From: Antrihabitans stalactiti
GTDB taxonomy: Bacteria; Actinomycetota; Actinomycetes; Mycobacteriales; Mycobacteriaceae
Length of the DNA: 64,000 bases
Assembly (NCBI RefSeq): GCF_012932915.1
Contig: NZ_VCQU01000003.1
Span: 248,001-312,000 of the forward strand
Reading direction: 5' to 3'
Shown: positions 51,888 through 59,703 of the stretch, piece by piece
Layout of the letters: each line of letters starts with the position of its first letter
Numbering within the stretch: the first letter of the stretch is position 1
The notes under the pieces: generated by a model
The model's input: only the letters and a program-made list of their open reading frames with translations
The model's database searches: none
Told to the model about the DNA's origin: nothing
Made by a program: the position numbers and the translations under genes

Positions 51888-52724
51888 ATGCGGGGTACGA
51901 ATCCGCGAGCAGTGACATCAGGTTCCGTCAAGGCGCCGAAGGCAGGTCGATGGGGCGTACGCGTCGGCCTCGCCGTCGTGGGCGTGGCGGCAACCAGCCT
52001 CGCGCTGATGGTGCCCGCACAGGCAGAGCCGCTGTGGCCCGGAGGCCCGGATATCGGCACTCCCGCGATCATTCCTAGCCCGGCACCGTCGATCGAGCCC
52101 GGCACGGGCGCGACCGTCGGCGGCAAGCGCGCAATCGACATCTTCTACAAGGTGCCGACCGGCGACAGGGTTGCCGCTCAGAACGCGGTCCGCATCACGT
52201 CGAACCCCGGTGTTGCCGGAACGTTCAAGTGGATCGACAACCAGCACCTGCAGTGGTACCCGAACGACTACTGGCCGCGCGGCACCAACGTCACGGTCAA
52301 CGTTCCCGGCGCCAGCTCCAACTTCCGTGTCAGCGACACGTTCGACGCTGTCGGCAGCACGGGCGGACACGACTTCGAGGTGAAGATCGGCGGCGACGTC
52401 GTCCGTACCTTCCCGGCATCGTTCGGAAAGCCGAAGCACGAGACCCCCACAGGCTCGTTCCCGGTGATGGAACTAAACCGCAACATCATCATGGACTCGT
52501 CGACCTACGGCGTCCCGGTCAACTCGCCTGAGGGCTACAAGCTCAACGTCGAATATGCCGTCCGCCTCACCTGGAGCGGGATCTTCGTCCACTCGGCACC
52601 GTGGTCGACCGCTCAGCAGGGCAACTCGAACGTGAGCCACGGCTGCATCAACCTGGCTCCGGCCGCGGCCCAGTGGTTCTTCGAGAACGTCCGCCCCGGC
52701 GACGTCGTCAACATCACCGGCTAA
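51888..52724 (+). CDS. L,D-transpeptidase, secreted
   Basis: 278 residues. A signal segment (VGLAVVGVAATSLALMVPAQA) precedes an Ig-like domain (HLQWYPNDYWPRGTNVTVNV) and a YkuD catalytic domain with IFVHSAPWSTAQQGNSNVSHGC, the HxnSHGC signature with the catalytic Cys. It makes 3-3 cross-links in peptidoglycan outside the membrane, the main cross-link type in mycolata, and is carbapenem-sensitive. It is shorter than the lipoprotein LdtB type (no lipobox). ATG 51888 follows AGGAG. An intrinsic terminator follows. Confidence 0.92.
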   Translation: MRGTNPRAVTSGSVKAPKAGRWGVRVGLAVVGVAATSLALMVPAQAEPLWPGGPDIGTPAIIPSPAPSIEPGTGATVGGKRAIDIFYKVPTGDRVAAQNAVRITSNPGVAGTFKWIDNQHLQWYPNDYWPRGTNVTVNVPGASSNFRVSDTFDAVGSTGGHDFEVKIGGDVVRTFPASFGKPKHETPTGSFPVMELNRNIIMDSSTYGVPVNSPEGYKLNVEYAVRLTWSGIFVHSAPWSTAQQGNSNVSHGCINLAPAAAQWFFENVRPGDVVNITG

Positions 52725-52739
52725 CCTGCTACAGACTTG

Positions 52740-52784
52740 AAAAGGTCACCTTCGCGTTGTCATCGACGTGAAGGTGACCTTTTT
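52740..52784 (+). terminator. intrinsic terminator after the L,D-transpeptidase
   Basis: A 14-bp stem AAAAGGTCACCTTC (52740-52753) pairs with GAAGGTGACCTTTT and is followed by a T run (52780-52784), with a 16-base loop. This is the only classical U-tract terminator in the window. Confidence 0.85.
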
Positions 52785-52819
52785 CGTATCTACCCTTACC
52801 GATGGAAGGGTTATGACTC

Positions 52820-53815
52820 ATGACGCCGTCGGGGCTGCAGCCGTTCACGCTCGGCATGGAGGAAGTTCTCGCCGCGACTGGTCGCGGCGAGCTGGAGGCT
52901 GCCGAAAAGTCCTGTGTTCGCTACGAGAGCTTGTCAGCCGGCGAGGTCGACTCGCACGCTCTTGTGGACGCGATGTGGGGCAAGACGTATCTCTACGCAG
53001 GGCGATTGGACGAGGCGTGCGCTCGGCTCCGGTCCGCAGTCTCCGGGACCCTGCCGGAGCCCTGGCTGTTGCTCGCTGCCGCCTGGTGGGCGCAGGCAGA
53101 GGTAGCGCGAGGACGAATCGACCAAGCACGGATCGCATTGAACCGATGCGGGCGGTCCCAGCACCACGAAGTCGAGTTCGCTCGCGCCTGGGTCCTCGTC
53201 GGCTCGGGAAAGCCGGTGCCCGCGATAAAGCGAGTGCTGGAAGTCGCCAGTCTGGCGAGCGTCGACGGCTCCGCGGCGGCGGTCGAGGTGGCTGCTCGTT
53301 ATCTGGCCTTGCGGTTCGGCGATCGCACACAAGCGCGACGGATAATCATTGCTGCCGCGAAAGTGGACGGTCAGCTGGCGGCAACGTGCGGTTCGCATGC
53401 CGCGTGCCTCGAGCGCAATGACGGCGACGGCCTCGATGCGGTGTCCAGCCGGTTCGAATCTATGGGCGCGACGCTGCTCGCCGCGGAGGCGTCGGCACAC
53501 GCTGCAGTCGCGCACGCCCGCAGAGGTAAGCGGAGCAAGGAACTCGTCGCGTCCTCGCGGGCTCAGCGGCTGGTTGTGCAGTGCTGTGCGGACGCGCGAA
53601 CGCCTGCGATCGAATCGATCGTGCAGCCGGTGCAGCTGACCGCCCGCGAATCCGATATCGCGGCACTGGTGGCGGACGGCTTGTCGAATCGTCAGATTGC
53701 CGAGCGGCTAGCCATTTCCCTACGGACTGTGGAAGGCCACATCTACCGGATCTATTCGAAGCTGGCGATCGACCACCGCAACGATCTGGTCCGGCTGATC
53801 CGCGCCAGGTCGTGA
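52820..53815 (+). CDS. LuxR-type regulator with helical-repeat N-terminus (short LAL-like)
   Basis: 331 residues. The N-terminal 260 residues are Ala-rich helical repeats (for example ELEAAEKSCVRYESLSAG, DEACARLRSAV) of TPR character. The C-terminus is a LuxR helix-turn-helix: LTARESDIAALVADGLSNRQ and RLAISLRTVEGHIYRIYSKL. It looks like the C-terminal third of a LAL/MalT-type regulator without the P-loop ATPase. ATG 52820 sits 12 bases after GGAAGGG. Its targets are unknown. Confidence 0.8.
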   Translation: MTPSGLQPFTLGMEEVLAATGRGELEAAEKSCVRYESLSAGEVDSHALVDAMWGKTYLYAGRLDEACARLRSAVSGTLPEPWLLLAAAWWAQAEVARGRIDQARIALNRCGRSQHHEVEFARAWVLVGSGKPVPAIKRVLEVASLASVDGSAAAVEVAARYLALRFGDRTQARRIIIAAAKVDGQLAATCGSHAACLERNDGDGLDAVSSRFESMGATLLAAEASAHAAVAHARRGKRSKELVASSRAQRLVVQCCADARTPAIESIVQPVQLTARESDIAALVADGLSNRQIAERLAISLRTVEGHIYRIYSKLAIDHRNDLVRLIRARS

Positions 53816-53845
53816 GTAGTTCGGTCGTGGGAACACCGGGACGCA

Positions 53846-53859
53846 GATAGCGCTATCTT
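53846..53859. promoter_or_regulatory. 14-bp perfect palindrome at the SRPBCC operon start
   Basis: AGATAGC-GCTATCT is fully self-complementary and ends 6 bp before the ATG at 53866. No Shine-Dalgarno sequence is present, and TATCTT can serve as a -10, so the transcript may be leaderless with this dyad over the promoter. A repressor of unknown identity is suggested. Confidence 0.5.
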
Positions 53860-53865
53860 TTCCCC

Positions 53866-54306
53866 ATGAACCGGTTCGGTGGCACCACCACAATCGCCCG
53901 ATCGATCGACGAAGTATTCGCCTTCCTTGCCGACGGTGAAAACGACAAGAAGTTCAGCTCGCGAATCATCGAGATTCACAACACGACTCCGGGGCAGCAC
54001 GGCGTCGGGACCGTGTACGTCAGCAAGGCGAAAGACCTGGGCCTGACGATGCAGCACAAGTTCGAGATCACCGCATTCGAGTCGCCGACGCTCATCAGGT
54101 GGAAAGAAATCCCGGGTGGTCCCGCATGGGTCGCCGAGGGAGGCTACGACCTCGAGGCAGTCGGTGCCCAGACGAAATTGACCTTCTTCAACGAGATCGC
54201 CGGCCGCGGTCCCGGCAAACTCCTCGCGCGCCTCGCCGCTCGTGGTGGAGCGAAGGCTGCTGACGCGTTCCTCGCCAGCCTCAAATCTGCCGTCGAAGCG
54301 AGCTGA
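53866..54306 (+). CDS. SRPBCC (polyketide cyclase/START-like) family protein
   Basis: 146 residues. Starts FGGTTTIARSIDEVFAFLADGEND, the usual first strand and helix of the START-like fold, with KFEITAFESPTLIRWKEI and GGYDLEAVGAQTKLTFFNEI later. These proteins bind hydrophobic ligands in a deep cavity. The stop shares one base with the start of the hydrolase (TGATG), so the pair is translated together and may act on the same lipophilic compound. Confidence 0.82.
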   Translation: MNRFGGTTTIARSIDEVFAFLADGENDKKFSSRIIEIHNTTPGQHGVGTVYVSKAKDLGLTMQHKFEITAFESPTLIRWKEIPGGPAWVAEGGYDLEAVGAQTKLTFFNEIAGRGPGKLLARLAARGGAKAADAFLASLKSAVEAS

Positions 54307-55184
54307 TGACAAGCGCGAGTACGAGGGTCGAATCAACCGACGGCGTGTCCCTCGCCGTATTCGAATCCGGCGACCCCGCAAAGCCCACAGTTGTTGCCGT
54401 GCACGGCTATCCCGACACGCACACGCTGTGGGACCGCGTCGTCGAGCTACTGGAGGACGAGTTCCACGTCGTCACCTACGACGTCCGCGGTGTCGGTGAA
54501 TCCGACAAGCCGGTCGGCCGCGGCAACTACGTCATCGAGCAGCTCCTCGACGACCTCGCAGCGATACTCGACGCCGTGGCGCCCGATCAGAAGGTTCACC
54601 TGCTCGCGCACGACTGGGGTTCGATCCAATGTTGGGACGCCGTCATAGCGCCGGAATTCACCGATCGGATCGCGTCGTTCACGTCGATTTCCGGAGTCTC
54701 GCTCGACCATGCGGGAGTCTGGCTACGGACCGCGCGGCAACGTCCTCGCGCTGTCGTGCAACAGATGCTCGAGTCGTACTACACGGCGTTCTTCCAGCTC
54801 CCGGGCCTGCCCGAGTTCGCGGCGCGGTCCGGCGCCATCGATGCTGTCGCCAAGTTCGTCGGCAGGTTCGGCCGTGGCACAGGTTCCGGCGGTCCAGCCA
54901 GTGAGCGCACCGAAGAGGACATGATCAACGGGCTGGAGCTCTACCGAGCGAACATGCCGGTCAGGCTCAGCAATCCAGTGCCGCGCAAGACCGACATTCC
55001 AGTCCAGGTCATCGCACCCGGCAGCGACCTGCTCGTATCACCCGCGCTGCAAACTCAGGCGCCGGAGCCGTTTGTCAGCGACTTGCGGATCAGCGAGATC
55101 GAGGGCGGCCATTGGGTGGTCGCCGACCGCCCTGACCTCATAGCCGAGTTGACCAGGGCCTTCATCGCCGACCTACCCTCGTGA
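54306..55184 (+). CDS. alpha/beta hydrolase (epoxide hydrolase/haloalkane dehalogenase-like)
   Basis: 292 residues. Oxyanion motif VVAVHGYPDTHTLWDRV, TYDVRGVGESDKP, and the nucleophile elbow LLAHDWGSIQCW, in which the nucleophile is Asp (HDWG), as in epoxide hydrolases and haloalkane dehalogenases, not Ser. The general-base His is in IEGGHWVVADRPD. A hydrolysis of an epoxide or halide with the SRPBCC partner is inferred. Its stop TGA lies inside palindrome copy 3. Confidence 0.85.
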   Translation: MTSASTRVESTDGVSLAVFESGDPAKPTVVAVHGYPDTHTLWDRVVELLEDEFHVVTYDVRGVGESDKPVGRGNYVIEQLLDDLAAILDAVAPDQKVHLLAHDWGSIQCWDAVIAPEFTDRIASFTSISGVSLDHAGVWLRTARQRPRAVVQQMLESYYTAFFQLPGLPEFAARSGAIDAVAKFVGRFGRGTGSGGPASERTEEDMINGLELYRANMPVRLSNPVPRKTDIPVQVIAPGSDLLVSPALQTQAPEPFVSDLRISEIEGGHWVVADRPDLIAELTRAFIADLPS

Positions 55185-55220
55185 GTCTTTTAGGAGTCTA
55201 TGGACTCCAAAAAGACTCAC
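55181..55220. repeat. dispersed palindrome family A, copy 3 (inverted)
   Basis: Left arm GTGAGTCTTTTAGGAGTC, right arm GACTCCAAAAAGACTCAC, with an A-A mismatch at arm position 12 and a changed loop. The extra flank appears on the left as CCCTC, the complement of GAGGG in copies 1 and 2, so this copy is in the opposite orientation. Both convergent genes end inside it: the plus stop TGA at 55182-55184 and the minus stop TGA at 55217-55219 are its two ends. Confidence 0.8.
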
Positions 55221-55570
55221 ATGCGGGGAGCTGACGGTTGCTGCGGATCCATGCGCTGCTGCTCGGCGACCAGTTGGTTGCTCGCCCGACTTGCTGCCTT
55301 GGCTTCGCGGCGAGACTGCTTGAGTTCGCGCCGCGCTACCCGCGCTCGGCGGGCGTTCCCGCGTGCACCGGCCAGTAATACAGCCAACCCGAACAGCGCT
55401 ACTGCGCCGACCGCCATACCCCACAGGAACAGCGACCCTGTCGTCCCGCTGACTTGGTAACCCAGGACCGAGAAGTTCTGCAGAGTGTCGGTGCTGCCGC
55501 TGTTGGTGGCATAAGCCGCGACGCCGACGATCACCGCTGCGACAAGTACGAGTGCTCCGATGATGACCAT
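55217..55570 (-). CDS. small membrane protein with basic C-terminal coiled tail
   Basis: 117 residues. Two hydrophobic helices (VIIGALVLVAAVIVGVAAYA and LWGMAVGAVALFGLAVLLAG) are followed by a basic, Ala/Arg-rich tail (RRARVARRELKQSRREAK) that probably forms a coiled coil in the cytoplasm. Similar two-helix proteins occur in many actinobacteria without known function. Its stop codon lies in palindrome copy 3. Confidence 0.7.
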   Translation of the reverse strand: MVIIGALVLVAAVIVGVAAYATNSGSTDTLQNFSVLGYQVSGTTGSLFLWGMAVGAVALFGLAVLLAGARGNARRARVARRELKQSRREAKAASRASNQLVAEQQRMDPQQPSAPRM

Positions 55571-55638
55571 GACGACTCTTCTCCGCTCGTTTGCGATGTC
55601 TACCTGGGGGTTACCCGCCGAGTGGCATCGCGAAACGC

Positions 55639-56019
55639 CTAGGCGAAGGCAGCCAGCGCAGCGTCGAGTGTGGGGTAGATGCCGAATACCTGGTCGAGTC
55701 CGGTCAGCTTGAGGGGCCTGCTCGTCGCGGGACCGTCGGCAACGACACCGAATGCTGTGGCGGCACCGAGCCGCTGATGCGCGGAGACGAGGATCGACAT
55801 GCCTGCCGAGGCGAAGAACTCCACCAACGCGAGATCGATGACGAGGGCGCGAGGATTGCCGTCTGCTGCCGCTGTGACCGCGCTTTCGAACTGGGCCGCC
55901 GTTGCCAGGTCCACTGTGCCTTCGACAGCCAACACGTTGATGTTGTCGCGCACGACGAGGGACGTCGTCAAAGCAGCACTTCGGGAGAACGCCGACTGTT
56001 CGTCGGGAGCCGTGGTCAT
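55639..56019 (-). CDS. STAS-domain anti-sigma factor antagonist (RsbV-like)
   Basis: 126 residues. The STAS fold is VVRDNINVLAVEGTVDLATAAQFESAV, with the phosphorylation-site region VIDLALVEFFASAGMSIL holding the Ser that an RsbW-type kinase would modify. It releases a sigma factor by binding the anti-sigma kinase when dephosphorylated. It is 37 bp downstream of the SpoIIE fusion gene and probably its dephosphorylation substrate. ATG 56019 is chosen at the domain start. Confidence 0.85.
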   Translation of the reverse strand: MTTAPDEQSAFSRSAALTTSLVVRDNINVLAVEGTVDLATAAQFESAVTAAADGNPRALVIDLALVEFFASAGMSILVSAHQRLGAATAFGVVADGPATSRPLKLTGLDQVFGIYPTLDAALAAFA

Positions 56020-56056
56020 GGCAGATAATGTGCCATGTCGAGGGCGGAAACGCACA

Positions 56057-58282
56057 CTATTGCGTCTCGCCGAACTGTGAGATCGGACCATCGCCGTGCG
56101 GCTGGGTCAACCTGGTCGCCATTCTGACGACGGTGCCGTCGCCCGAATGGTCGATCTCCACTCGTCCGGTCAGTGCTCGCATCATCGTGATGCCTCGCCC
56201 TCGGATGGACGAGTCGTTCGACGGCGGTTTCCAGGTGCCGGTGTCGGCGACGGTGACGACGACCTCGTCGGAGTCGGCCTCTGCGACAACGGTGAGCGTG
56301 CCACCGATGGTATGTCGATAGGCGTGTTCGATCGTGTTGGTCAATGCCTCGTTCACGGCCAGCACGATGTCCGACACGAGGTCAGCGGGAATCGCGGCAG
56401 CTGTGAGCCACGAATTCAGCTGGCCGCGCAGCAGAGCGAGCTGTGCGGGTTCGGCGGGTGCGGTGATATGCAGATCAGCCGGCTGCTGCCGGTAGATGAC
56501 GAGTGCGACGTCGTCGTCGTACCCGGCAATGGTCCGCAAGCCGGCGAGAACACGGTCTGCGGTGTCCTCAGGAGAGAGACCGGCTGCCTGCTCGAGCAAC
56601 CTCGCGGCGCCGTCGATTCCGGTATCGATGGATTCGCCGTGCCGTTCGACGAGTCCGTCGGTATAGAGCATCAGGGTCGAGCCCGGCGGCAGAGTCTGCG
56701 TCTCTTCCGGCCGGGGTGAACAGTCGTAGGTCGCGAGCGGAACTGCTCTGGCACCCTCGAGCACCGTCACGCCGTCGGGTCCACAAAGCAGCGGCGGCAT
56801 GTGTCCGGCATTGCTGAAGCACATTTCGCCGGTGTGTGGGTCGATCACTGCTGCGCACAACGTTGTGCAGACTGCGCCGGGAATGAGTTCGGCAACAGCG
56901 TCGAGCTCGTCGAGCAGTTGTCCGGGACTGGAACCGCGCAGCAACAACGCCCTTCCCGCGCTTCGCAATTGACCCATCACGGCGGCGGCCGCAAGCCCGC
57001 GACCGACGCAGTCGCCGACGATCACGCTGATACGGCCGTCGGGCAGCGTGACGACGTCGTACCAGTCGCCACCGATTTCGAGGGGCGGAACCGCAGGTTC
57101 GTAGCGAACCGCGAAGCGATGCGGCAGTTCGACGGACCCGAGCATCGCGCGCTGCAACGTCAGCGAGGCGGTGCGGGCCTGGTCGAAGTGACGAGCGCGC
57201 TGCAATGCGACGGTCAGCTGGCCGACCGCTAGTGCAACCAGGGCGCGGTCACCGGTCGTGATCACGCGGGGGTCGTCGTAGGACAGCACGAGCGCTGCGT
57301 CGTCCGCGCTACTGAGCGAGGCGACGACGCCCGCTGCGACACCGGGCGCCGCTGCGGGAATCGCAACGACGGTCAGCGCGGGCGAATGCCGTGCGTTGTC
57401 CAATTGCTCCTTGGTCCAGTCGTCGAGCGAGTCGTAGTCGGTCTCGCCGCTGGGCAGGTACCCGACCCCGCGCCGAGTTTCCTCCGGCCACACCGCGGCC
57501 ACAACCTGGTGTGCGCCAAGCATGTTCGCCAGCTCGGTCAGTGCGACCGTGAAAACGTCGGCGACGCTGCCGGCCGCCGCGATGGAGGACGCGAGCCGCG
57601 CCAGTGCCTGTTCGCGACCCGCGGCGGCGCGTTCGGTGGTGATGTCACGCGCGGTGCCGACGAACATTCCGGAGTAGCCGGGATGCGCGGTGAGCGGATT
57701 GGAGCTGACAGCCACCCACAGCCGCCGACCGTCGCGATGGCGGATCTGGATCGTGAATCGGCCCGGCCGAGCGGCGATCGTCACCGGAGTTCCGGTGGTG
57801 ATGGGATTGCCGATGATCCATGGATACGGCCAGCGGTAGGGCACGCCTTCGGGTCCGTACCCGGTGATGTCGCCGAAGGCTGCGTTGACTTCCACGATGT
57901 TCGCGTCGGCGTCGGTCACGAAGAATCCGTCTTGCAGCGACTCGACGAGAGCGCGGCGGAACGCATCGCGTTCGGCGAGATCTTCAGCCCGTTCGCGCTG
58001 CTGGCGGTACAGCCGCGTTTCATCGAGATAGCCGCGGGATGCGACGTCGAGGGCGATCAAGGACTGCAGCAGAAATTGCAGGTCACTGTCATCTGCGCGG
58101 CGCTCGGGGGATGCGACCAAGAGAAAGTGGGTTTCGATGACATCGAGAATGCTCACGCGGTGTTCCAGTGCCCACCGTCCGAGGTCGTGACCGACCGACA
58201 GACTGGTCTCGGTCCGCTGCTGCAGATGGTCGCGCAACGCGGCGCCGTACGCGGCCCGGAAGTCCTCGACAGGAGAGGTCAT
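56057..58282 (-). CDS. multidomain PP2C (SpoIIE) phosphatase with RsbU_N, PAS, GAF and HATPase domains
   Basis: 741 residues. Residues about 5-85 look like RsbU_N (FRAAYGAALRDHLQQRTE), the segment that receives RsbT; about 108-205 PAS (FFVTDADANIVEVNAAFGDITGYG); about 225-370 GAF; about 385-605 SpoIIE phosphatase (EIGGDWYDVVTLPDG, VGDCVGRGLAAAAVMG); and about 610-735 a kinase-type HATPase (DIVLAVNEALTNTIEHAY, RGRGITMM). It could both dephosphorylate STAS proteins and act as an anti-sigma kinase. Start ATGA overlaps the stop of the RsbX-like gene, so it is the last member of the stressosome operon. Confidence 0.9.
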   Translation of the reverse strand: MTSPVEDFRAAYGAALRDHLQQRTETSLSVGHDLGRWALEHRVSILDVIETHFLLVASPERRADDSDLQFLLQSLIALDVASRGYLDETRLYRQQRERAEDLAERDAFRRALVESLQDGFFVTDADANIVEVNAAFGDITGYGPEGVPYRWPYPWIIGNPITTGTPVTIAARPGRFTIQIRHRDGRRLWVAVSSNPLTAHPGYSGMFVGTARDITTERAAAGREQALARLASSIAAAGSVADVFTVALTELANMLGAHQVVAAVWPEETRRGVGYLPSGETDYDSLDDWTKEQLDNARHSPALTVVAIPAAAPGVAAGVVASLSSADDAALVLSYDDPRVITTGDRALVALAVGQLTVALQRARHFDQARTASLTLQRAMLGSVELPHRFAVRYEPAVPPLEIGGDWYDVVTLPDGRISVIVGDCVGRGLAAAAVMGQLRSAGRALLLRGSSPGQLLDELDAVAELIPGAVCTTLCAAVIDPHTGEMCFSNAGHMPPLLCGPDGVTVLEGARAVPLATYDCSPRPEETQTLPPGSTLMLYTDGLVERHGESIDTGIDGAARLLEQAAGLSPEDTADRVLAGLRTIAGYDDDVALVIYRQQPADLHITAPAEPAQLALLRGQLNSWLTAAAIPADLVSDIVLAVNEALTNTIEHAYRHTIGGTLTVVAEADSDEVVVTVADTGTWKPPSNDSSIRGRGITMMRALTGRVEIDHSGDGTVVRMATRLTQPHGDGPISQFGETQ

Positions 58283-58905
58283 GCCGCGGTACCTCGATAC
58301 CTCGCGACCAGGGCAACGGCGTCGTCGGTCGACCTGGCGCGGCGAGCCAAGATTTCCGCGGCGATCAGCTCTTCCGACTTCGTCGGATCGACGGCGTCGA
58401 CGTGCTCGCCCGAGATCCCGTCGGACGCCATGATCAGCAGGTCTCCGGTCTTGATCGGGACGGCAGGGGGTACCACGATCGACGGCATTCGATACCCCAC
58501 GATGCCGCCCGTGAGCAGTGCTGCTGCGCGCGTCTCCAGTCCTCCGGGTGCGATCGCTACCAGGGAAGACGACACGTTACCGATGCTCGCCCAGTGCAGC
58601 ACGGGGTCGTCGAATCTGATGATCGACAACGATATTGCCGCTCCACGTGTGTCGGTCAATGCTTCGTGACACAACAGCATGAGTACATCGACCGGTTCGC
58701 CAGAATTGTCCGTGATCACTGCGACCGCGCGCTGGGCGGCGACGGCGGCATCCGCGCCGTGACCGAGGCCGTCGATAACGGCGAACAATGCCGAGCTACC
58801 ACCGGTGTCGCAGGCGACCCACGCATCACCCGAAACATCCTCACCGGGTAGCGGCCGACCGGCGACTGCCCACTCGAGCGGTCCGATCCGACCACCCTCA
58901 CGCAT
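58279..58905 (-). CDS. RsbX-like PP2C phosphatase
   Basis: 208 residues of a single SpoIIE/PP2C-type domain: GEDVSGDAWVACD, ALFAVIDGLGHGADAAVAAQ with the metal-binding Asp, and IMASDGISGEH. No sensor domain is present. In Bacillus RsbX dephosphorylates RsbR and RsbS to reset the stressosome, the expected role here. It overlaps RsbT upstream by 8 bp and the SpoIIE fusion downstream by 4 bp. Confidence 0.88.
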   Translation of the reverse strand: MREGGRIGPLEWAVAGRPLPGEDVSGDAWVACDTGGSSALFAVIDGLGHGADAAVAAQRAVAVITDNSGEPVDVLMLLCHEALTDTRGAAISLSIIRFDDPVLHWASIGNVSSSLVAIAPGGLETRAAALLTGGIVGYRMPSIVVPPAVPIKTGDLLIMASDGISGEHVDAVDPTKSEELIAAEILARRARSTDDAVALVARYRGTAA

Positions 58906-59314
58906 CGAAAGCCAACCACTTCCACAGCTCGATCAAGGTTCCCTGACCGGGGCCCGATGTGACTTCCAAGTGATCCATCAACCGGCGAGCGCCGGGTAGA
59001 CCCAACCCGAGTCCGCCGCCGGTCGAGTAGCCGTCTTCGAGCGCGCGGGTGATGTCGGCGATCCCGGGCCCGTTGTCCGACGCACGCACGACCAGGGCTT
59101 TGCGGCCGTCCTTCTTCTCGAGTGACAGCGCGATCGAGCCGGTCCCGGCGTAGCTGGTGATATTGCGGGCGACTTCGGAGATGGCCGTCGCGATCATCGT
59201 GACGTCGGTCATGGAGAAGCCGAGATCCACGGCAAGATCCCGGCCGGCCTGCCGCGCGGTCACGATGTCGTCCGGCGTGTCGACCGCGACGACGAGATCA
59301 GCGGACACCGTCAT
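58898..59314 (-). CDS. rsbT: RsbT-like serine kinase
   Basis: 138 residues. N box ATAISEVARNITSYAGTGSI and ATP lid SDNGPGIADITRALEDGYST plus GGGLGLGLPGARRLMDHL follow Bacillus RsbT almost residue for residue. It is held by the RsbR-RsbS stressosome; on stress it phosphorylates them and is freed to activate an RsbU-type phosphatase. The start overlaps the RsbS gene by 17 bp, and the end overlaps RsbX by 8 bp. Confidence 0.9.
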   Translation of the reverse strand: MTVSADLVVAVDTPDDIVTARQAGRDLAVDLGFSMTDVTMIATAISEVARNITSYAGTGSIALSLEKKDGRKALVVRASDNGPGIADITRALEDGYSTGGGLGLGLPGARRLMDHLEVTSGPGQGTLIELWKWLAFDA

Positions 59315-59687
59315 ATCCGTTCCACTGCTTTCGCTGATCGAGTCGACGATTCAACAGTGCCAGACCTTCTTCCAGGTCCAACGCGGTGCTCATGCCGTCG
59401 AACGTCAGGCCCAGCTGCACCATTGCGAATGCAACTTCCGGCTGCAGACCGACGATCACGGTAGCGGCGCCACGTAATTGGGTCATATGAGCAACGGTCC
59501 GCAGCGACCGCGCGGCGAACGAATCCATCACGTCGATCGCTGTCACGTCGACGATGATCCCCTGCGCGCGGTAGCGACTGACCCGCTCCATGAGATCGTC
59601 TTGCAAGCGCTGGGCATCAGCGTCCGTCAACGCCGCCTGGACGGTGGCGATGAGATAAGTGCCCTGCTTGAGAATCGGTACGGGCAT
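59298..59687 (-). CDS. rsbS: RsbS-like stressosome core STAS protein
   Basis: 129 residues, a minimal STAS domain: PVPILKQGTYLIATVQAALT, the phospho-site VDVTAIDVMDSFAARSL (Ser after Asp, as Ser59 in B. subtilis RsbS), and VIVGLQPEVAFAMVQLGLTF. It forms the stressosome shell with RsbR. The 3' end overlaps rsbT. ATG 59687 lies 17 bp after the RsbR stop. Confidence 0.9.
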   Translation of the reverse strand: MPVPILKQGTYLIATVQAALTDADAQRLQDDLMERVSRYRAQGIIVDVTAIDVMDSFAARSLRTVAHMTQLRGAATVIVGLQPEVAFAMVQLGLTFDGMSTALDLEEGLALLNRRLDQRKQWNGYDGVR

Positions 59688-59703
59688 GGAAGCGTGACCC
59701 TTG

